Shown here: positions 59,693 through 64,000 of the stretch, in pieces
How positions within the stretch are numbered: position 1 is the first letter of the stretch
Layout of the letters: every line of letters begins with the position of its first letter
NCBI RefSeq assembly: GCF_000720325.1
Contig: NZ_JOJM01000033.1
Location: 80,801 to 144,800, forward strand
From: Streptomyces sp. NRRL B-1347
GTDB taxonomy: Bacteria; Actinomycetota; Actinomycetes; Streptomycetales; Streptomycetaceae
Length of the DNA: 64,000 nt
Reading direction: 5' to 3'
Made by a program: the position numbers and the translations under genes
The notes under the pieces: generated by a model
What the model saw: only the letters and a program-made list of their open reading frames with translations
What the model was told of the DNA's origin: nothing
Databases searched by the model: none

Positions 59693-60223
59693 TTATACAG
59701 GATCAGTGACGACGGGCTGAAGCAGGCGTCGGGGCGCGAGCAGCGCCCGGCTGACCGGATCACTGGGTTCCGGATCAAGTCCGGGGCCGGGCAGCATCTC
59801 CACGTCGCCGACCGGCACGAGCCGACCGCAGGCCGGGCACTCCCCCGACGCCCCCAGCTCCGTACCGCACGCCGCGTGCCGGAAGTAGCGCAGCGGCGCG
59901 GCGTCGGCCGAGGTCTCGCGACCCCAGGCACTGAGCGCGCGCAGCGTCGGCCACAGGGCGCGGCCCCGCTCGGTCACCACGTACTCGTGGCGCCGGGGCG
60001 CCTCCGCGCAGGGCCGCTTCTCCAGGACGTCCGCGTCGACGAGCGTCTGGAGCCGGGCGGCGAGGACCGCGCGCGGGATGCCGAGGTGGACGAGGAAGTC
60101 GTTGTAGCGGCGGACGCCGTAGAGCGCGTCGCGCACGACGAGCAGGGTCCAGCGCTCGCCGACGACCTCCAGGGCGCGGGCGATGGAGCACTCCTGCGCC
60201 GCGTAGTCCTTGCCGAGAGCCAT
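59693..60223 (-). CDS. HxlR-family regulator
   Basis: A 176-residue regulator: CSIARALEVVGERWTLLVVRDALYGVRRYNDF is the HxlR winged helix start (here spanning about 13-44), with LEKRPCAEAPRRHEYVVTERG as the wing. The C-terminal third has a CGxE...CPACG cysteine set (HAACGTELG, GECPACGR) that may bind zinc, an extra not found in minimal HxlR proteins. ATG 60223 stands six bases after TACAGT, so the mRNA is probably leaderless. Divergent from an MFS exporter with two identical operators between. Confidence 0.86.
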   Translation of the reverse strand: MALGKDYAAQECSIARALEVVGERWTLLVVRDALYGVRRYNDFLVHLGIPRAVLAARLQTLVDADVLEKRPCAEAPRRHEYVVTERGRALWPTLRALSAWGRETSADAAPLRYFRHAACGTELGASGECPACGRLVPVGDVEMLPGPGLDPEPSDPVSRALLAPRRLLQPVVTDPV

Positions 60224-60254
60224 GGCCCCACTGTAGCCGTTTCGGCGACCAAAG

Positions 60255-60315
60255 GTTCATTCATTGAACCGACCCCTGCTACGGTCGTTGCACGCTACAG
60301 GTTCAATGAATGAAC
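60255..60315. promoter_or_regulatory. twin HxlR operators
   Basis: GTTCATTCATTGAAC at 60255-60269 and its exact reverse complement at 60301-60315, each itself an inverted repeat (GTTCA-N5-TGAAC). The first covers the -35 area of hxlR, the second lies just after the MFS promoter candidate (TACGGT at 60280-60285). Distance between centres is 46 bases, about four and a half turns. Confidence 0.85.
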
Positions 60316-60335
60316 TCCCGAAGGGGCACCCACCC

Positions 60336-61742
60336 ATGCCACGCACAGCCACCGCGGCGGCCACGGCCTCCCCCGCCGCCCCCGTGCGCGCCGCGTCCCC
60401 CGCGCGCACCCTCGCCCTGACCAGCGCCGCGACCTTCATGGCCCTGATGACGTACACGGCCCCGATGGTCACGCTCTCCGACACCGCCGCCGCGCTCGGC
60501 ACCTCCCTGTCCGCGCAGGCCTGGCTCCTGAACGGCACCCCGCTCGGGCTCGCGGCCCTGCTCCTCGTCGCGGGCAGCCTCGCCGACGACCACGGCCGGC
60601 GCCGGGTCTTCCTGTGCGGGACGTACGCCCTCGGCGTCACCACGGCGCTCGGCGCCCTCGCCACCTCGACGTGGATGTTCACGCTCGCCCGCGTGGTCCA
60701 GGGCGCGGCGAGCGCCGCGGTGCTCGCCGCCAGCCTCGGCCTGATCGCGCAGGCGTACCCGGCCGGGCCCGGGCGGATCCGGGCGACCGGCGTGTGGGGC
60801 GCGTTCGTCAGCGGCGGCATAGCCCTCTCGCCGGTCGTCTCGGGCGCCCTCGCCACGCTCACGAACTGGCGCCTGCCGTACGCCGTCATGGCCCTGGCCA
60901 CCCTCGCCATCGGCGTCATCGGCCCGCGCGCCCTGACCGAGTCCCGGGCGCCGCGGCCCGGCCGCCCCGACCTCGTGGGCGCGCTGACCTTCGGTCTCGC
61001 GCTCGTCGCCCTGCTCGCCGCGCTCACCCTGGGCCGCGACGGCTGGCTGCGGCTGCCCGTCGGCGCGCTGCTCCTTGCCGCCGCCGTCCTGCTCGCCGCG
61101 TTCACGTACGTGGAACGCCGTACGTCGACGCCGATGCTGGACCTCGGCCTGCTGCGCCGCCCGCTGTTCCTCGCCTCGTCGGCGGGCGGCCTGTTCACAG
61201 GCCTCTCGGTGATCGCCCTGTTCAGCTATCTGCCGACGGTGCTCCAGCGGACCCTGGGCCTGTCCGCGACGGGCACCGGCTGGCTGTTCATGCTCTGGGC
61301 GGGCACCGGCTTCCTGGTCGCCCTCCAGGCCAGGCGGCTCGCGGGCCGGGTCTCCGCGGGGGCGCAGCTCGCCGCCGGGTTCCTGCTGCACGCCGTCGCC
61401 GCCGTGACGATGCTGGGCGCGGCCGCCGCGGGCTCCTGGCCGCGCCTGCTGCCCGGCCTGCTGCTCTCCGGCGTGGGCAGCGGCCTGCTGAACGCCGCCC
61501 TTCCGCTGCTCGCCGTCGAGTCGGTGCCGCCCGGGCGCGCCGCGATGGGCTCGGGCGCGGGCAACACCGCCCGCTACATCGGCTCCGCCGCGGGCGTCGC
61601 CCTGATGATCGCGGTGTCCACGGCCTCGGGCTCCTCGCCCGCCGCGCTCGCGCACGGCACGGACGTGGCCCTGCTGGTGTCGGCGGGCCTCGGCGTCCTG
61701 GCCGCGCTCACCGTCCTGACGCTGCGGGAACGGCGCCGCTGA
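60336..61742 (+). CDS. MFS drug-type exporter
   Basis: A 468-residue membrane protein; ATG 60336 with AAGGGG nine bases upstream, ahead of an in-frame ATG at 60309 that is inside the operator. About fourteen segments and the loop GSLADDHGRRRVFL put it in the 14-segment DHA2 group of proton-driven multidrug exporters. Under likely control of the divergent HxlR protein, so induced by a compound it exports. Its 3' end overlaps the convergent symporter gene by 35 bases. Confidence 0.88.
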   Translation: MPRTATAAATASPAAPVRAASPARTLALTSAATFMALMTYTAPMVTLSDTAAALGTSLSAQAWLLNGTPLGLAALLLVAGSLADDHGRRRVFLCGTYALGVTTALGALATSTWMFTLARVVQGAASAAVLAASLGLIAQAYPAGPGRIRATGVWGAFVSGGIALSPVVSGALATLTNWRLPYAVMALATLAIGVIGPRALTESRAPRPGRPDLVGALTFGLALVALLAALTLGRDGWLRLPVGALLLAAAVLLAAFTYVERRTSTPMLDLGLLRRPLFLASSAGGLFTGLSVIALFSYLPTVLQRTLGLSATGTGWLFMLWAGTGFLVALQARRLAGRVSAGAQLAAGFLLHAVAAVTMLGAAAAGSWPRLLPGLLLSGVGSGLLNAALPLLAVESVPPGRAAMGSGAGNTARYIGSAAGVALMIAVSTASGSSPAALAHGTDVALLVSAGLGVLAALTVLTLRERRR

Positions 61743-63258
61743 CGTCGCCGCCGCCCGCGTCACCCGCGTCGTCGTCCTCGTCGTCGACCGGGTCGCGCGC
61801 GAGCACCTCCGCGTCGGGCCGGGGGTCCCGGTCCGCGGGACCGGCGTACGACACGACGAGCGCGACCGCGAGGTTGACGCCGAGCGCGACGATTCCGGCG
61901 TTCACGCCGAACACCGGGTCGCGGTCGGTGAAGACGAGGCCGCACACCACCGCGACGCCCACGACGAGCCCGCTCAGCGCCCCCGCGAGGCTGAGCCGCC
62001 GCCACACCAGGCCGAGCAGCAGCATCGGCACGAGCTGCGCCATCCCCTCGTACGAGATGAGCGAGAGCCGTACGAGGGTGTTGGGCGTCGCGTACGTCAG
62101 GACCAGGGCGAGCGCGCCCGCGGCCACGACGACGCCCTGCGAGGCGAGCTTCTGCCGCGCGGGCGAGCGCCACCGGGGCAGCAGGGACAGCACGCTGCTG
62201 CCCCACATCGTCCCGATGACCAGCATGAACACCGCCATCGGCACGATGGAGGAGAGCGCGGCCGCGACCCCGATGACACCGACGGCCCACGCGGGCAGCG
62301 AGTCCACCACCAGCTTGAACAGGGCCAGGTTCGACCCGGCCCCGGTCAGCCCCGGCACCACGAAGAGCGCCGCGAGGCCGAGCAGCATCGGCACGAAGAG
62401 CAGGACGTTGTACGCGGGCAGCCAGATGGCATTGCGGCGCAGGGCGTCGGCGTTGCGCGCGCCCAGGTACCCGGCGACGGTGGTCGGGAAGACCACGACG
62501 GTGAGCGCGTTGAGGAACGACGTCGTGGCGAACCACGCCTCGCCGTACGGGGAACCGCCGTGCCCCGGCAGCGTGAGCCAGTCGCGCTTCTCGCTCACCA
62601 CCTGGTCGAGGAAGTCCCCGTACCCGTCGAAGTAGTGCAGCGGCACGTACACCGCGAGGAACGCGAGCGTGCCGATCACCAGCACGTCCTTGAGCACGGA
62701 CACCCACGCGCTGCCGCGAAGGCCGCTCACCACCACGAACCCGGTGGTGACGGCGAACCCGATGAAATAGGCCCAGTTCAGACTGATCGCGCCGTACGAG
62801 ATCGTCGAGACGACCACGCCCATCCCCGTGATCTGCAACTGGATGTACGGCAGCAGGAACACCGTCGCGAGCACGGCGACGCCCGCGCCGAGCCAGGGCC
62901 GGCCGAAGCGGTGCGCCACCATGTCGCTGACGCTGACGAGCCCGTGCCGTCGCGCGTAGTCCCACAGCAGCGGCCCGACGACGTACCCGACCGCGTATCC
63001 GCAGGACATGTACGCGACGACGTAGAGGACGGGCGCCCCGTAGTTGTACCCCCAGCCCGCGGCCCCCAGATAGCTGAAGCTCGTGTACCCCTCGCCCGCC
63101 ATCAGGACCCAGATGAACACGGGCCCCAGCGAACGCCCGCCCACCGACCACTCGGTGAGCCCGCCCTGCCCGCCGCGGCCCCGCACGGCGAGGAGCCCGA
63201 GCGCGACCGTGCCGACCATGAAGACGCCGAAGACGGAGGTGGCGACGGCGGTGTTCAC
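61708..63258 (-). CDS. sodium:solute symporter (SSS family)
   Basis: A 516-residue permease from GTG 63258, overlapping the DUF3311 stop (GTGA). About thirteen segments, with EWSVGGRSLGPVFIWVLMAGEGYT, the sodium-site helix and SLISYEGMAQLVPM near the end. The acidic C-terminal tail DDEDDDAGDAGGGD is cytosolic. It resembles the PutP/PanF/MctC branch that takes up monocarboxylates or pantothenate. The small DUF3311 protein is its usual partner. Confidence 0.88.
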   Translation of the reverse strand: MNTAVATSVFGVFMVGTVALGLLAVRGRGGQGGLTEWSVGGRSLGPVFIWVLMAGEGYTSFSYLGAAGWGYNYGAPVLYVVAYMSCGYAVGYVVGPLLWDYARRHGLVSVSDMVAHRFGRPWLGAGVAVLATVFLLPYIQLQITGMGVVVSTISYGAISLNWAYFIGFAVTTGFVVVSGLRGSAWVSVLKDVLVIGTLAFLAVYVPLHYFDGYGDFLDQVVSEKRDWLTLPGHGGSPYGEAWFATTSFLNALTVVVFPTTVAGYLGARNADALRRNAIWLPAYNVLLFVPMLLGLAALFVVPGLTGAGSNLALFKLVVDSLPAWAVGVIGVAAALSSIVPMAVFMLVIGTMWGSSVLSLLPRWRSPARQKLASQGVVVAAGALALVLTYATPNTLVRLSLISYEGMAQLVPMLLLGLVWRRLSLAGALSGLVVGVAVVCGLVFTDRDPVFGVNAGIVALGVNLAVALVVSYAGPADRDPRPDAEVLARDPVDDEDDDAGDAGGGDVSGAVPAASGR

Positions 63259-63485
63259 GAGCGCCGCCCCGTCCGCCTCTTGCGGTCGGCCCGGTACGTG
63301 AGCCACACCGCGACCGGTGTCAGGAGCGTGGCGGCGAGCAGCCACACGAACAGGAAGGGCAGCCCGAGCACCACCGGATCGACCCGGTTGGCGAAGGGCA
63401 GCGCCCCCAGGTACAGCACGAAGGGCACGAGCAGCCAGAGCAGCTGCGTTCGGCGCGGGGCGCGCGGCTGACGGCGAATGATCAC
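63255..63485 (-). CDS. DUF3311 small membrane protein, symporter partner
   Basis: A 76-residue protein with two segments (about 15-32 and 40-60), basic ends and the pattern LLWLLVPFVLYLGALPFANR typical of DUF3311. These proteins are encoded directly upstream of SSS symporters, as here with a GTGA overlap, and are thought to be small subunits. Start ATG 63485. Confidence 0.85.
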   Translation of the reverse strand: MIIRRQPRAPRRTQLLWLLVPFVLYLGALPFANRVDPVVLGLPFLFVWLLAATLLTPVAVWLTYRADRKRRTGRRS

Positions 63486-63496
63486 GGGGCGTCAGC

Positions 63497-63941
63497 CTAC
63501 CGAGGCACCATCGAACGCAGCTTCCCCCACACGACGAGCCGGTACTGGGAGGTGTGGACCGGGGTGCAGGTGGTGAGCGTGAGGTAGTACCCGGGCGTCC
63601 GGTACCCGTACCCCGCCCGCACGCCGCTGCGCGGCACCGCGTTCAGGACCCCGCCGTCGCGGGCGGAGGTCCGCGGCAGGACCTTCCCGACGGCGTACGT
63701 GTACGTGGCCTCGCGGGTGGCGAGGACCAGCCGGTCGCCGGGGCGGAGCCGGTCGAGGTGCCGGAAGGGCTCGCCGTGGGTGTTGCGGTGCCCGGCGAGC
63801 CCGACGTTGCCGGGGCGCCCCGGCTGGGCGGTGCGCGGGTAGTGGCCGACATACCCCTTGTTGAGCACCCCAGCCTTGCTGATGCCTTCGGCGACGGGGA
63901 CGCGCAGGGAGAGGCGGGGGATGCGGAGGACGGCGTAGGGG
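63497..63941 (-). CDS. class E sortase, truncated by contig end
   Basis: The C-terminal 147 residues of a sortase: RIPRLSLRVPVAEG, catalytic His in LAGHRNTHG, Cys in LTLTTCTPVHTS and Arg in SQYRLVVWG, the complete triad of class E enzymes, which recognise LAxTG signals such as that at 51908. The 5' end is missing because the sequence from 63942 on is adapter. Any predicted start reading MCIRDS is adapter translation, not protein. The 3' end is 11 bases from the DUF3311 gene start. Confidence 0.88.
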
Positions 63942-64000
63942 CTGTCTCTTATACACATCTGACGCTGCCGACGAATAGAGAGGGGTAGATCTCGGTGGTC
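63942..64000. other. Illumina Nextera adapter contamination
   Basis: CTGTCTCTTATACACATCT (63942-63960) is the Tn5 mosaic end; GACGCTGCCGACGA (63961-63974) is the read-2-side i5 adapter; ATAGAGAG (63975-63982) is an eight-base index (reverse complement CTCTCTAT); the last 18 bases match GTGTAGATCTCGGTGGTC with one mismatch at 63984. This is library sequence, so the genome ends at 63941. Confidence 0.98.

Noticed and set aside
63492..63958. Starts reading MCIRDS and MYKRQ at the window end
   Set aside because: Both come from translating the Nextera adapter, not genomic DNA.

Overview
The window is about 64 kb of very GC-rich actinobacterial DNA with genus Streptomyces written all over it: strong third-position GC, frequent GTG/TTG starts, ATGA/GTGA overlaps, TANNNT -10 boxes, intergenic Streptomyces repeats, and the developmental genes cslA, glxA and a cdgA-like PAS-GGDEF-EAL protein. 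From memory, cdgA is SCO2817 and cslA/glxA are SCO2836/SCO2837 in S. coelicolor A3(2), so this looks like core chromosome rather than an island. The last 59 bases (63942-64000) are not genomic: they are an Illumina Nextera adapter with index, so the window ends at a contig edge and the final sortase gene is cut there.

Layout. 1-1850: end of a helicase gene, two small genes and the first of three identical tRNA-Lys(CTT) genes. 1778-6615: secreted M6-type protease, cdgA-like c-di-GMP enzyme, LLM flavin oxidoreductase. 6841-11545: two maleate-isomerase-fold enzymes, a D-2-hydroxyacid dehydrogenase and an amidase. 11564-14405: a minus-strand block of MFS exporter, AhpD-like protein and His-rich protein behind a CsoR-type copper operator. 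14657-19446: DUF3830 protein, Ehu-type amino-acid/ectoine ABC transporter (ehuBCDA) and an IclR regulator, which probably belong with the isomerase/amidase genes. 19500-28405: second tRNA-Lys, orphan type II thioesterase, GH114 lipoprotein, two NarL-type two-component systems around an MMPL exporter that carries a TTA (bldA-dependent) codon, and a DUF3592 membrane protein.

28523-38418 is the hyphal glycan locus: AA10 LPMO with a DasR-type site upstream, SPFH protein, NlpC/P60 peptidoglycan-binding protein, third tRNA-Lys, FadR-type regulator, cslA-glxA (overlapping) and a convergent GH6 lipoprotein. 38579-41049: GAF-ANTAR regulator, then a cobalamin riboswitch driving cbtB-cbtA. 41181-44841: class F sortase with its secreted neighbour, HAD-IIA phosphatase, Tat-exported phosphodiesterase. 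45002-51698: an aminophosphonate uptake and degradation operon (GntR, FAD oxidase, phosphonatase-like HAD, ABC transporter).

51908-63941: LARTG surface protein, ROK regulator divergent from a Gfo/Idh/MocA oxidoreductase around a perfect 27-bp palindrome, HbpS-like protein, a repeat-rich choice-of-anchor A surface protein, FAH-family hydrolase, YidC paralogue with a small membrane protein, HxlR regulator divergent from an MFS exporter around twin 15-bp operators, a sodium:solute symporter with its DUF3311 partner, and the truncated class E sortase. The most informative new observations are regulatory: several operators can be read directly and tied to the regulator next door. I found no CRISPR array, insertion sequence, integrase or replication origin.
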